Below, one piece after another: positions 32,522 to 44,084 of a DNA stretch of 64,000 nucleotides (positions are counted from its first letter, which is position 1; every line of letters begins with the position of its first letter). The stretch is from NCBI RefSeq assembly GCF_024166365.1, contig NC_064819.1, positions 112,388,293 through 112,452,292 of the forward strand, read 5' to 3'. The position numbers were made by a program, and so were the translations under genes. The DNA comes from Elephas maximus indicus. Lineage: Eukaryota > Chordata > Mammalia > Proboscidea > Elephantidae. The notes under the pieces were generated by a model. That model did not search any database. It was not told the origin of the DNA and saw nothing but the letters and a program-made list of their open reading frames with translations.

Positions 32522-32702
32522 GGTTTTTGGTTTTTAGATAATAATACATAGAAGAAATTTAAGAACGAGAAAAAAATAAGAAAACTCAAATACTCTTTTC
32601 TCACTAATCGAACTACAAAACAAGATTTTAAAATAATGCTCTGAGAAGACAATTCCGAATAGTTTTGAATTTATGGTTTTGAATTGTCTTAGCTAATTAC
32701 CA

Positions 32703-33852
32703 TTGCTGATGTCAGATGGATCCTGGCTGAAAGCAGAGAATACCAGAAGGATGTTTACCAGTGTTTTATCTACTATGCCAAGGCATTCGACTGTGTGGAT
32801 CATGACAAATTATGGATAACATCGCAAAGAATGGGAATTCCAGAACACTTAATTGTGCTCATGAGGAACCTGTACTTAGACCAAGAGGCAGTCGTTCAAA
32901 TAGAACAAGGGGATACTGCGTGGTTTAAAGTTAGGAAAGGTGCGCATCAGGGTTGTATCCTTTCACCATACTTATTCAATCCGTACACTGAGCAAATAAT
33001 CCGAGAACCTGGACTATATGAATAAGAACGGGGCATCAGAATTGGAAGAAGACTCATTAACAATCTGCAATATGTAGGTGACACAACTTTGCTTGCTGAA
33101 AGTAAAGAGAACCTGAAGCACGTACTGACGAAGATCAAAGACCACAGCCTCCAGTACGGGTTGCACCTCAGCATAAAGAAAACAAAAATCCTCACAACTA
33201 GACCAATAAGCAACATCATGATAAACAGAGAAAAGATTGAAGTTGTCAAGGACTTAATTTTACTTGGATCCACAATCAACACCCATGGAAACAGCAATTG
33301 AGAAATCAAAAGATGCGTTGCATTGGGGAAATCTGCTGTAAGATACCTCTGTAAAGTGTTAAAAAACAAAAGTGTCACCTTGAAGACTAAGATGCACCTG
33401 ACTTAGGCTATGGTGTTTTCAGTCGCCTCATATGCATGCGAAAGCTGGGCAATGAATAAGGAAGACCGAAGAAGAATTGATGTCTTTGTATTACGGGGTT
33501 GGTGAAGAATGCTGAATATACCATGGAGTGCCAAAAGAACGAACAAATCTGTCTTGGAAGAAGTACAGCCAAAATGCTCCTTAGAGGGAAGGATGGTGAG
33601 GCCTTGTCTCACATACTTTGGACATGTTATCAGGAGGGATCAGTCAGTCCCTGGAGAAGGACATCATGCTTGGTAGAGGGCCAGCAAAAAAGAGGAAGAT
33701 CCTCAATGAGAAAGACTGACACGGTGGCAGAAGCAACAGGCTCAAGCATGACAATGACTGTGAGGATGGCATAGAAACGGGCAACATTTCCTTCCGTTAT
33801 GCACAGGGTCACTATGAGTCAGAACCGACTCCAGGGCACCTAACAACAACAA
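32703..33852 (+). mobile_element. RTE LINE, 5'-truncated, 8-bp TSD
   Basis: Forward RTE of 1.15 kb beginning within RT just before motif A (SREYQKDV; AKAFDCVDH intact, though the following codons are out of frame) and ending in cacctaacaacaac. Flanked by AATTACCA at 32695-32702 and 33853-33860. The catalytic YADD box reads YVGD, and several stops and frameshifts are present. Confidence 0.94.
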
Positions 33853-33860
33853 AATTACCA

Positions 33861-34273
33861 CTGGAGAAGGAGGGAAGCTTAGAAACTTGGTAGCAACATT
33901 ACAGCAACACCCTATCTAGGCAAAGCCAGACTAAAAGTATCTTGTTCAATCACCTACTTCTGTTAAAATAAGCACATATTTAGCTTTGCAAAATATGCAC
34001 AAGACTGACCACAGGAGCCAGAGAGCAGGAGAGATTATCGTCCCTGCTCTATAATGTTAAATTAAAAAAAAAAAAAAAAAAGACTTCTAAAATGTTAATA
34101 AAATTGGAATAATAATTTTTAATTAAAAATTCTGATTTATTTTTGTTTGCCAGAGTTTCAAGCTATGATGGTGATATCTAGCTCTGTTCATGAGTTTTGA
34201 TAAATATTGGTTTTAATACTCAATCAGTTGGAATTTAGCCAAAATTGTGTTTGATGCACCTTTAACTCTGAAA
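33861..34273. other. Unassigned stretch
   Basis: No element recognised. A 20-bp A-run lies at about 34063-34082. Confidence 0.4.
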
Positions 34274-34282
34274 TCAGGCTTA

Positions 34283-34404
34283 CCCACTGCCATCAGATGG
34301 ATTCTGACTCATGGCGACCTTATAGGACAGAGTAGAACTGCCCCAAAGGGTTTCTAAGGCTGTAACCTTTACAGAAGCAGACTGCCACATCTTTCTTCCA
34401 CCAG
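34283..34404 (-). mobile_element. AfroSINE, type B, 5'-truncated, 9-bp TSD
   Basis: Reverse-strand copy lacking its tRNA-like head. Truncated within the type B linker (ccacatctttcttcca), yet flanked by a perfect TCAGGCTTA at 34274-34282 and 34405-34413. The truncation therefore happened at insertion rather than by later deletion. Confidence 0.94.
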
Positions 34405-34413
34405 TCAGGCTTA

Positions 34414-35211
34414 GGAACTACTTATTTATGGGATATTTATCTGTGCCAGGTCTTGGCTAAACTGGCAAAAGGAAAATAAACATCTACACAGGGTTACACG
34501 AGATAATTTATTAACAATGTTACCTGGCCTAGAGCTTGTTTTTGATATTTACTCACTTTTTCTTGCATGAGCAACAGCCTTTTGTAATTCTAAACATTAT
34601 AACATTTTACTTTCTGGGGATGAGTAATTAGGGTGAGGGGGAGTGCTTAATACAATTGTATATTAGGATACATTATGAAATAGTGAAATACAGACATAGA
34701 ATAGATCAGAGTCAAGAAATTGATCAAGTATACTTAGAATTAAGTGCAGATGGCATTTTTCAAATCTGTGGGAGAAATATGGATTATTGTTTCCAAGCGT
34801 TATGAATAGCTAGTCATTAAAGAGAAAACAAACACACCTCAATTTCAACCTTATTCATCTACTGTCAAATCCAGTTTAGATATCATAATTTTAAATGTAA
34901 AAATAAAATTGTAACATTGCTAGAAATTTTAGAGTTTGTGAAAATTCAGTGAGTTGTACACTTACAACACATAGTTTTCTGACTACATACTATTCAACAA
35001 AATCTTTAAAACTACAGGTAATTTATTTTTATAATTTGGGAGGAGAAAATGTCGTTTATTTGTAACATAAAATTCAGCAGTCATTTAAAAAAGGATTGAT
35101 AAGTGAACTACATGCAGTTTTAAACTTTCTAAATGGCAGAAAAACACTATGAAAAGTCAAACAAACATCAAACTGGGAAAATGTCTTTGCAACAATTTGA
35201 CAAACTGTATC
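34414..35211. other. AT-rich stretch, nothing recognised
   Basis: About 0.8 kb with no visible gene, exon or repeat signature. Confidence 0.45.
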
Positions 35212-35640
35212 AAGCAGGCTGCAGCCAGGAAAAGAAACCTGTTACCATCCAGATTCCAACATGGGGTAACTCCGTGTGTCAGAAATAGTTTGCACTAGGC
35301 TCTAACCAAAAGGTTGGCAGTTTGAACCCACACAGTGGCGCCATGGAGACCTGGTGGTATAGTGACGAAGAGCTTGACGGCTAACCAGAAGGTCAGGAGT
35401 TTGAACCTACCAGCTGCTTCTTGGAAACCTACCAGCTGCTTCTTGGAAACCCTACGGGGCAGTTCTACTCTGTCTTATAGGGTCATTATGAGTCAGAATT
35501 GACTACACGGCAATGGTTTTTTTTTTTTTTTTTTTTTTTTTGGTTTTAGTGGTGCCACAGAAGAAAGGGTGATTGGCTTCTGTAAAGATTACAGAAAAAC
35601 AAAAACAAAACCTATAACACATGGGGTCCCCACGAGGAAA
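35212..35640 (+). mobile_element. Outer AfroSINE, type B, split by a younger SINE
   Basis: Its head (ctctaaccaaaaggttggca, gtttgaacccacacag) lies before 35345 and its linker (attggcttctgtaaagatta) after 35552. The duplicated target AGTGGCGCCA/AGTGGTGCCA marks the entry point of the inner copy. The tail beyond 35600 is degraded. Confidence 0.75.
35346..35551 (+). mobile_element. Inner AfroSINE, type A, with an internal 22-bp duplication
   Basis: Forward copy nested in the outer SINE: head gagacctggtggtatagtga and tail gagtcagaattgactacacg, followed by a T-run of about 23. The segment cctaccagctgcttcttgga plus aa occurs twice in tandem (35404-35447). Confidence 0.9.
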
Positions 35641-35931
35641 AGAAAGACCACTTTAAATATTTGAAACAAAAAATCTAATACAAAAATTGTTTTCATAGGT
35701 GATGGAAGAGCTGAAAACCCAAACAGGCACCTCAGAAATTATCAAGAGCAGAAAGCCATTTTGCTTTAAGCTGGAGGGACCCAGGGTCACCCAGCTGAAG
35801 CCAAAACAACATGAAATCTCTCTGGTGGGAGCAGAATACACAGAGAAGACACAGTGGCTGCTGGAGTTGCTCCTTGAAGTAGGGAGAAGGATAGAGTAGA
35901 AACGTCCTGGCATCTCCTGCCGGCTGCCCTC

Positions 35932-36422
35932 TGTATTAGTTTGCTATTGCTACTGTAACAAATTATTACGACTCTTATTATCTTGCAGTTCTGGAGGTCA
36001 CAGATCTGAAAATGGTCTCATTGGGCTAATATCAAGGAGTAGGCTGGGCTGCATTTCTTACTGGAGGCTCTTGGGGAGAATGCTTCCTTGGCTCGTCCAG
36101 CTTCTAGAGGCCGCCTGCATTTCTTGGGTTGTGGCCCCGTGACCCATCTTCAAAATCAGCAGTTGCCTGTTGTGTCAGTTTCAGGTTTCCATCTTTCAGG
36201 TTCTCTTGCTTCTGTCTCCCTGTTCCACTTTTAAGGACCCTTGCAATTACACTGGGCCCATCTGGATAATCCAGGAAAATCTCCCCGTTTTAAGGTCCCC
36301 TGATTAGCCACCCTAATTCTACCTGCAACTTCATCCCCCTTTGCCATGTAAGGTAACATATTTAAGGTTCTGGAGATTAGGACAGAGGCATCTTTTAAGG
36401 GGCCAATATTTTGCCTACCACA
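35932..36422 (-). mobile_element. MLT1-type solo LTR
   Basis: Reverse-orientation ERVL-MaLR-like LTR: tgtattagtttgctattgct, acaaattattacgactctta, gttctggaggtcacagatct, tgggctaatatcaaggagta, and the far end gggccaatattttgcctacc. Solo LTR, no internal region. Confidence 0.85.
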
Positions 36423-36559
36423 CCCTCCAGTCTTCCACCAAGGCTTCTCTTTGGTCATATGTAGCTGGAAGCCTGCTGATAAGGAACCCTGGGAAAGCAG
36501 TCTGCAGTGGTAAACTCCCCACCCCCACCTCACACATATCTGAGAGCAAACGAGCACCT

Positions 36560-37340
36560 GGAAAAATGACTAACACTCCTACAACAAAGAGTTCATATAA
36601 ATCAATAAGAAAATGATAAATAACAAAATAGAAAAATAAGCCAAGGATGTGGGTTGGCAATTTTTAGACAAAGAGGTAAAAATAGCCCATATACAATGCA
36701 AAGACTCTCAACCGCCATAATGTAAATTAGAACAATGAGCTATAATCCTTCCCCTTCCAGATGGACTAAATTCAAAAGATTGTTAATACCAGTGTTGGCG
36801 ATAGTATAGACTATTGAGGAAGTATAACTTGGTACAAATTTTTTGAAAGACAATTTGGCAACATCGAATTGAAATGTAAATGTGCTTGGCTTTTGATCTA
36901 GCAATTCTACTTCTATGCAGAATGTTACACATGTGTGTAAAAATGTATATACAAAGATATTCACTGGGGCAGTATTTATGGTACCAAAACAAACACAAAA
37001 CAACCTGGGAATAACTCAAATGTCCACTGATACAGAATTGGTCATGGTTCAATAATATCATGCCCTCCACCATCTGAAGGAATGACCTGATAAGGAAATA
37101 GAATGCACTTACGAGGAAACATGTCTATTGTTGGGTGAAAAAAGCGAGTTACTGACCAATATGTGTAGTATAATCGTAAAACATTTACATGTTCACACAC
37201 GAGTAAAAATTCTGGTTGAATATAAACCAAGCTGTTAACAGGGCTTTTCTGAAATAGCAGATTTTGTGGGACTTTCGTTTTCTACTTTACAGATTTTTAT
37301 ATTTTTTGAACTTCATACAACAGTAATTTTTATATAATCA
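36560..37340 (+). mobile_element. Ancient L1 ORF2/3' fragment
   Basis: Typical old L1 wording: aagaggtaaaaatagcccat, gtataacttggtacaaattt, agacaatttggcaacatcga, ctagcaattctacttctatg, tattcactggggcagtattt, gggaataactcaaatgtcca. Strongly diverged. Confidence 0.75.
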
Positions 37341-38404
37341 GAAACAAAGTATAAAAATGTGAACACTGATTAATAAATAGGTTTAAAAACAGGCTAATTT
37401 TTTATTCATACTGGATAAATTTGCTTCAAGTTTTCATTATATTAAAAAAAAATTTATCCTGATTTATGGTTAAAACATTCACTCCCCCTTCTCTCAAATG
37501 AATGAATAAATGAAAAAGTCAATAATAAAAAAGAGAATTTTTTTCCCCCTCCTCAGGCCTCCTTTTGGCTAGATTTTCTCTCTCTCACTAAATTGTTTAA
37601 ATTAGAGACTTCCTCTTTCTCAGGGTTCTCCCCCCAAAAGACAAAACTGCCCCTGTGGCTTTCAATTCCTGTCTCTACAGTCTCTGCCATGACTTGCCTT
37701 TCCCTTTTATTTTAGTTTAAGTAATATTTAAAATAGACCCATTAAATAAAACTTACACTTAGAGGAAGAGAAACCTATAGATGAACTTATATTAATGAAC
37801 ATATATTAGAAGTAGGAATTCCTCTAAGGCTGATTCTCTTGGCGTATCATTTTCCCAGGCCTTGGAAAACATGCTAGTGTTACAACACATCTCTGCTGTG
37901 TGGTGATCATACTACCTTTCTATTTTGTAAACGCTTTATTTAATTGTTTAATTGGGTTCTGAAACATTCAGTGTGTCTTTGAGCCCCTGGTTCTTGTTTC
38001 TTACCTGGCTTCAGATTAAACAACACTCAGGTAGTGATTAGTTTCCTAAACAGCTGGTCATGACTCTTTAATATGTTTTGAGCCAAACCTTGTGGTGTTG
38101 TAATAGCCTGAATTTCTTCATTCTTTGTAAACTTTCTAGGGGTGAGAGGTGAAATTTGAAGAATAAGCTGGCGGTGCATTTGTGGAGAGAGATGTATATG
38201 CGTATGAACACAAATATGTGTTTATGTGCAGAAAGGCTAGGCTGATGAAGCCCAGACTTCACCTCTTGGGAGTGGCGGCTTGGGATGAAGACTGTAGGAT
38301 AGACTGTTCCAGCATTTCTCTCATACTATCAGCATTTATTTCACTGCTTCCCCCACCTTCCCAGTAAATCTTAGAAAAAATTACGACCTTATGATAAAAA
38401 GCAA
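37341..38404. other. About 1 kb, nothing recognised
   Basis: AT-rich with CT-rich patches near 37545-37650. No gene or repeat family is evident. Confidence 0.45.
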
Positions 38405-38610
38405 TACAAACCTGTTGCTGTTGAGTGGATTCTGACTCATGGGTGGCCACCCCATGTGTTTCAGAGTAGAACTCTGCTCCATAGGGTTTTCGATGGTTGA
38501 TTTTCTGGAATTAGATCACCAGGCCTGTCTTCCAAGGCACCTCTGGTTGGGTTCGAACCACAAACCTTTTGGTTAATAGTTGAGCACTTAATCATTTGCA
38601 CCACTCAAGG
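38405..38610 (-). mobile_element. AfroSINE, type C
   Basis: Reverse-strand copy: cctgttgctgttgagtggat tail complement, ttagatcaccaggcctgtct linker, ggttcgaaccacaaacc box B complement, gcaccactcaaggac head complement. Confidence 0.9.
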
Positions 38611-38989
38611 ACTTTTTTGTGATGAATAGAATGTATCTATTCTAAATACACTTCTTCAGCTTTTTGAGATTATATTTCTAAGAAAATTCAGGTATTTAAA
38701 AATTAATAAAAAGTATTGCTTAATTGTTTAACAGGGACAGTCTTTATAAAAATTAGATAATAAAACACTCAGTTAAGCACACATTTTAGGCAACCACATC
38801 TTGGCCATTACCTCCAGGAAGAGTTTGCCACAGAGCGTAATATCATTCATTTATAAGACAGCATTCACAAGAAGGATCTGAGGTAATTACTGAAGTAATA
38901 ATGCCTTGATTTGAAATCGTGAGCACACTGACAAGTAATTTTGAATTGTCTTTATATTATTAAATTTAGCACATAGTTATTGAGAGCTT

Positions 38990-39075
38990 TCTATCTGTTA
39001 ATAGCTGGCAAGAATGCAAAGGTAAGTAGGACATAACCCCAGTCTTCAAGGAGATCACACTCATAATAGGAGATA
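38990..39075. mobile_element. L2-like fragment
   Basis: Resembles an L2 3' segment (aatgcaaaggtaagtaggac, cccagtcttcaaggagatca). Family call from memory. Confidence 0.4.
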
Positions 39076-39232
39076 ACCATCACATGAGAATAGTTATATT
39101 GCAAAAAGAAAAGACACTAAATGTCCAAGGAGAGGCATCATCACAATATTTATAAGGAAGGAGAGAACACAATCAATAAAGAGCGAGTCAGGTAGAAGGG
39201 AGCTTGTGAGACGTAACAGTGAAGATTTGTGT

Positions 39233-39441
39233 ACTTACCCTGGTGGCACAAAGGTTAAGCGCTTGGCTGCTTATCGAAAGGTTGGTGGTTTGAACCTACC
39301 CAGTGACTCTGTGGGAGAAAGACCCGGAGGGCAATCTGCTTCTGTAAAGATTACAGCCAAGAAAAACCTATGGGCCAGTTCTACTCTGTCACACTGGGTT
39401 GCCATGAGTCGGAATCTACTGGAGAACACCCAACAGCAACT
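39233..39441 (+). mobile_element. AfroSINE, type B
   Basis: Forward copy: head taccctggtggcacaaaggt, a diverged type B linker gggcaatctgcttctgtaaa, and tail gccatgagtcggaatctact ending caacagcaac. Confidence 0.92.
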
Positions 39442-39454
39442 TGTGAAATGCAGC

Positions 39455-39590
39455 TTCCTCCATTAGACCATAAGCTCCATAAGAGTAGGAATTGCATCTC
39501 CTTTACTACTTCTATACACCTATCAACACAAGCACTTTGTACAAGGCCTGGCACAGGGTAGGTCCTCAACAGATGTTTAAAGGAGGAAAG
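39455..39590 (+). mobile_element. L2 3' end fragment
   Basis: Typical L2 ending: agaccataagctccataaga, gtaggaattgcatctccttt, gcctggcacagggtaggtcc, tcaacagatgttta. Confidence 0.6.
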
Positions 39591-39879
39591 AGAAATTAGC
39601 ACTGAGTACCTACCACATCCACCACTCATCTGTCAGTTTCTTGTGCTCTGGTGGGTTGCACTCTGTTATGATGCTGGAAGCTATGACACCAGTATTTCAA
39701 ATATTAGCAGGATCGCCCACTGTGGACAAGTTTCAGCAGAGCTTCTAGACTAAGATAGACAAGGAAGGTCTAGTGATCTACTTCTGAAAATTAGTCAGTG
39801 AAAACCTATGAGTCACAACAGAATATTTTCCTATATAGTGCTAGAAGATGAGTCCCCTAGGTTGGAAGGCACTTGAAGT

Positions 39880-40014
39880 ACACAGTGGCCACAACAATGG
39901 ACTTGAGCACACCAAAGAACATGAAGATGGTGTTGGACCAGGCAAGGTTTCATACTGTTGTACATGATGTTACCATGAGTCACGGCCAACTTGATGGCAA
40001 TTAACAACAACAAC
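39880..40014 (+). mobile_element. RTE 3' end, strongly truncated
   Basis: About 135 bp: cagtggccacaacaatggac, catactgttgtacatgatgt, ccatgagtcacggccaactt, ending ttaacaacaacaac. Related sequence may extend left to about 39760. Confidence 0.8.
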
Positions 40015-40241
40015 ACCTACTATGTGCCAGGTCCTTACCTGGTTGATCCATGTAACAAACCACTGAAGGAAGATTCCTTCTGCTCTTCCCCCCACTTTCT
40101 CTCTTTCCTTCTCTTCCCCTTTAAATAGAGGAAGAAAGCACTATTCAAGGAGCAAATTGACCTGATGGAGGCTGGGGCATCAACTACAGAATTGGTCCTG
40201 AGTGCAAGCACTGACTCTGTCGTGTTATAACTATATGATTT

Positions 40242-40428
40242 TAAACCCATTGCCACTGAGTCCATCCAACGCATAGCGACCCTGTACAACAGAGTAGAAC
40301 TGCCCCATATGGTTTCCAAAGCTATAACCTTTATAGTAGACTGCCACATCTTTCTCCCACGGAGCGGCTGGTGGGTTTGAACCACCAACCCTTAGGTCAG
40401 CAGCCAAGCGCTTAACCACTGTGCCAGA
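40242..40428 (-). mobile_element. AfroSINE, type B, inside the MIR
   Basis: Reverse-strand copy: cccattgccactgagtccat tail complement, type B linker (ccacatctttctcccacgga), ggtttgaaccaccaacc box B complement. Confidence 0.92.
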
Positions 40429-40502
40429 TCTTAGGCAAGTTAATTAACTCAAATCTGTTTCCTTCTCTCTTTTTTTTAAATTTCTTTTTAAATAATATTT
40501 TA

Positions 40503-40664
40503 TTGGAGCCCTGGTGGTGCAGTAGTTAAGAGCTTGGCCACTAACAAAAAGTCAAGCAGTTCGAATCCACCAGCCACTCCTTGGAAATCCTATGGGGCAG
40601 TTCTACTCTGTCCTATAGCGTCACTATGAGGCAGGATTGACTCAATGGCAACGGGTTTTGGTTT
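40503..40664 (+). mobile_element. AfroSINE, type A, inside the L1 tail
   Basis: Forward copy with ttggagccctggtggtgcag head, box B GTTCGAATCC, and AATATTTTA direct repeats on both sides (left near 40494, right near 40665). It sits only about 20 bp from the L1 end. Confidence 0.94.
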
Positions 40665-41488
40665 AATATTTTACTGTGTTTTAAATGAAAGTTTATGCAG
40701 CAAATTAAGTTTCCATTTAACACTTTCTATACAAGTTGATATTTTTCACAATGTATCAACATTCTCATTATTTTTGTTCTGGTACTTCTATTACTAGTAA
40801 TCCAGTTTCCCTGCCCCCTTACCTTGTCATCTTTGCTGTAGAGTAATTGTTGACTATTTGGTATCACATAGATGATTTTTTAAAGAAGTACAGTACTCAC
40901 AGGTGATATTCTTTATGAGCCAATCTGTTATTTAGCTAGAAGGTGACCTCAGGGGGTAGTTTCGGCTCAAGGTTTAAAGAGTATCTCAGGGCAATAGTCT
41001 CCAGGAGTCCTGTAGTCTCAACTGGTCCAGTAAGTCTGGACTTTTTAAGAATTTGAGTTCTGTTCCACATTTTTCCCCCATGTTATCCGGATCCATATAT
41101 TGTGTACCTGATCAGAGTGGCCAGTAGTGATAGCCAGGTACCATCTAGTTCTGGTCTCAGGGTAGAGGAGGCTGTGGTTCTTGTAGACCACTAGTCCTGA
41201 AGACCAGTTCCTTCTCTGAATCTTGGGTTTCCTTCTTTTTCTTTTGTCCCAGATGAGTAGGGACCAATAGTTGTGTCCGAGATGGCTGCTCACAAGCTTT
41301 TAAGATCCCAGACGCTACTCACCAGACTAGGACGTAGAACATAAACTTTATGGACCATATTATGCCATTTGACTAAGTTACCTCATGAGACTATGACTCT
41401 AAGTTTTCGAACCAAGACTACTAATCCTGTGAGGCAAGTGATTATGTCTAAGAAGCATCAGATTCTGTGATCCTTATTTGTTTTATTA

Positions 41489-41693
41489 TATATATATATA
41501 TATATACACTTACATATACACACAAATATACACACATGTTCATATATATACATATACATACATGCACACACACACATATATATGCATACCTACCTATACA
41601 CATATATGAATTTTGGTTGTTGTTTTTGCAAAATTATATATAGCATAGTATTTACCAAAACATCTTTGTGTGTGTGTGTGTGTGTATGTGCAT
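41489..41693. repeat. (TA)n/(CA)n and (TG)n microsatellites
   Basis: A mixed TA/CA run at 41489-41600 and a (TG)n run at 41667-41693, both within the reverse L1 3' UTR to ORF2 boundary region. Confidence 0.9.
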
Positions 41694-42880
41694 GTGTTTG
41701 TATGTATAACCTAGTAGCATCAGTTATCTTGGTTAAGCTGTGCACATTTCTCCTCTATAGGGTGCTACCTTTCCCATCACCATAAAGAAAAAGTAATTAC
41801 TGTCTAAAGAATGAATATTCCCCCCACTCCTGGTAACCACCAATAAATGTTGATCTTTGTCTATATATGTGTTTTTGTCATTTTACAAAAGTGAGATCAT
41901 ACAATATTTGGAATTGATTTATTTTGCTCAGCATATTGTCTTCTGTGTACATCCATGTTCCAAGATGCTTTCAGAACGCATTTTTCTTTATGGCTGTGTA
42001 GTATTCCATTGTATGTATATACCACATTTTGCTTATCTGTTTATCTGTTGATGGACACTTAGATTGTTTCCACCTTTTGGTTGTTGTGAATAGTGCTGCT
42101 ATGAATATAGGTGTATATATGACTATTTGAATTTCTTCTAGTAGATCCCTAAGGTATATACCAAGGAGTGGAATTGCTGGATTATAGTTCTATTTCTAAT
42201 TTTTTGAGGAAACACCATACAGTTTTCTATAGTGGTTGTACCATTTTACATTCCTACCAGCAGTAGATAAGGATTCCAATCTCCTCACATCCTCATTAAC
42301 ACTTGTGGTTTTTTTTTTTTTTTTTTTTTAATCAGTACCATTTTCACAGGGGTGAGATGGTATCTCATTGTAGTTTTAATTTGCATCTGTCTAATGTGAG
42401 GATTTTTTCATGTGTTTGTTGGCTGCTTGGTTGTCCTCTTTGGTGAGGTGTCTGTTCATGTCCTTTGCCCATTTTTTAATTTGGTTATTTGACTTTTTAT
42501 TGTTGAGTTGTGGAATTTTTATACACATTTTGGACATTAGACCCTTATTGGATATGTTGTATCCGAAGGTTTCCTGATCTTTAAAATTGGGGTGATAATA
42601 CAACTACTCATAGGGTTGTAATGAGAGCCGTGCCATATGAGACATAGGAAGTGCCTGGCAGTTAAAACAGTCAGATGATATTAGCTGTTATTAACATTTT
42701 TGTTGTTAGTAATACTTTCAAGCTAGAAATAATGTTGTCTACTTTGCAGATTTATTTTAAGGAATAAATTAAGATTACATGCTATTAACACATAGAAAAC
42801 TTTGTTTTTTGTAATAGTCTCAAGATGCCCAAGGCTATTCCAAAGTAGAGAGAGAGAGATTTGGTGGTAAGATCAAACAG

Positions 42881-42884
42881 GGTA

Positions 42885-42938
<54 letters not shown>
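42881..42938 (+). repeat. (TG)n(TA)n compound microsatellite
   Basis: About 9 TG units followed directly by about 19 TA units with no interruption. This perfect compound tract is likely polymorphic. Confidence 0.95.
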
Positions 42939-42939
<1 letters not shown>

Positions 42940-43139
42940 GCCTTACTAGGCTGGGCAAACTGGATTGACAACAAAAGGTCAGTGTTAAAGGGTTCGGAGA
43001 AATACAGCATGAGATAGAGAAAAAGGGTGGGGAGGGAAGAACGAAAAAGAAAGATGCGGATATAGTCTAGGAAATTAAGGAAAAACAGAGATAGTCCAAG
43101 GATAAAATTATGATGGTTCACAAATTAGAGACTTGACTA

Positions 43140-43298
43140 AAAAAATCCAGTGCCATTGAGTCGATTCCAACTCACAGTGACCCTATAGGACAGAGTAGAA
43201 CTGCCCCATAGAGTTTCTAAGGAGCGCCTGGCAGATTCGAACTGCTGACCCTTTGGTTAGCAGCCATAGCACTTAACCACTACACCACCAGGGTTTCC
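43140..43298 (-). mobile_element. AfroSINE, type A, 13-bp TSD
   Basis: Reverse-strand copy close to consensus, flanked by AGAGACTTGACTA at 43127-43139 and 43299-43311. Low divergence plus a perfect TSD suggest a recent insertion. Confidence 0.96.
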
Positions 43299-43311
43299 AG
43301 AGACTTGACTA

Positions 43312-44082
43312 CTGAGGGGAAAAAACAAAACAAAACAAAATGGGCAAGGTCCATGTTGAAGAAGAAGCAAATATGCAAGGAAGGAGACAGGGAGTGTGCA
43401 TGGGATCACTTAGAATGACTCAGGCTTCAGGGTTATATGGCCTCAGAAATGGGGAGGTTGACAGGTAAGGTTTAATTTGAAGCAGCCGTCAGATATCTAA
43501 GTGGATGTGAGCAAAGGCAGATGCTGGGTGAGGTGGTATGAGCCAGCAAGGAGGATGGGAAGACCTGCTTATGAACCGCATAGAGAATGTGGTGCAGTTG
43601 TGGGAGTGGGGAGATGTGGCCAGGAAACAGGCAGAACGGAATGTGAGCTCTCAGGAATATGCAGAGGTGAACGTCTTGGTTTATGAGATTCTTTTGCTTT
43701 AACAGTCATTTAATTCTGGGCATTAAAATAATGTCAGAACAAGCAGTTTAAAAGCTCCCTTGTCAGATGGGTTATAATCCTCATTGTATTCATGCAGTCA
43801 AGGAAGTTAAGTGGCCATCTGAAACAAAGTTTTCACTTTTTGTTTCAGAAACAACTTATAGCCAGGTGAGCAGAAGCATAGAAATGTAATGACTTGATGA
43901 TAAAACGGTAATGTCCAAGGGATAATAATTTTTGATGGAACCCTGTATTGAACATTGCCTTATTATTTTTTTAAATCCCTCTTTTCGTAATTTATGCACT
44001 CTCACAAATGAAGGGAACACAGATTTACTAATATTTATGTCTTAAGCTACCGTGTGGTAAAGTAACTTATGATATGGACAAG
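43312..44082. other. Unassigned stretch
   Basis: No recognisable repeat or exon. The 61-codon forward frame at 43501-43686 lacks supporting features. Confidence 0.4.
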
Positions 44083-44084
44083 TA

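Larger units (their letters stand above)
40471..42572 (-). mobile_element. 5'-truncated L1 inside the MIR (type 1-like 3' UTR)
   Basis: A reverse L1 of 2.1 kb. The A-tail complement is at 40471-40485 and the 3' UTR runs to about 41460, with an expanded TA/CA microsatellite (41489-41600). The end of ORF2 then reads in reverse to 42572; for example caccatacagttttctatag and tgtccattttttaatttgg-like blocks mirror those at 20700-20960 in forward orientation. It carries an AfroSINE at 40503-40664. Confidence 0.85.
40180..42720 (+). mobile_element. MIR SINE split into three by later insertions
   Basis: Pieces lie at about 40180-40241 (gagtgcaagcactgactctg), 40429-40470 (cttaggcaagttaattaact, caaatctgtttcc) and 42573-42720 (aaaattggggtgataataca, cctggcagttaaaacag). 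Read together they follow MIR order. The gaps are an AfroSINE and an L1. Confidence 0.75.

Noticed and set aside
32029-32652. A 207-codon reverse frame as a protein-coding gene
   Set aside because: Its C-terminal half is VPS29, but the N-terminal half runs through a 16-A expansion in the wrong frame and into flanking DNA. It is part of the processed pseudogene.
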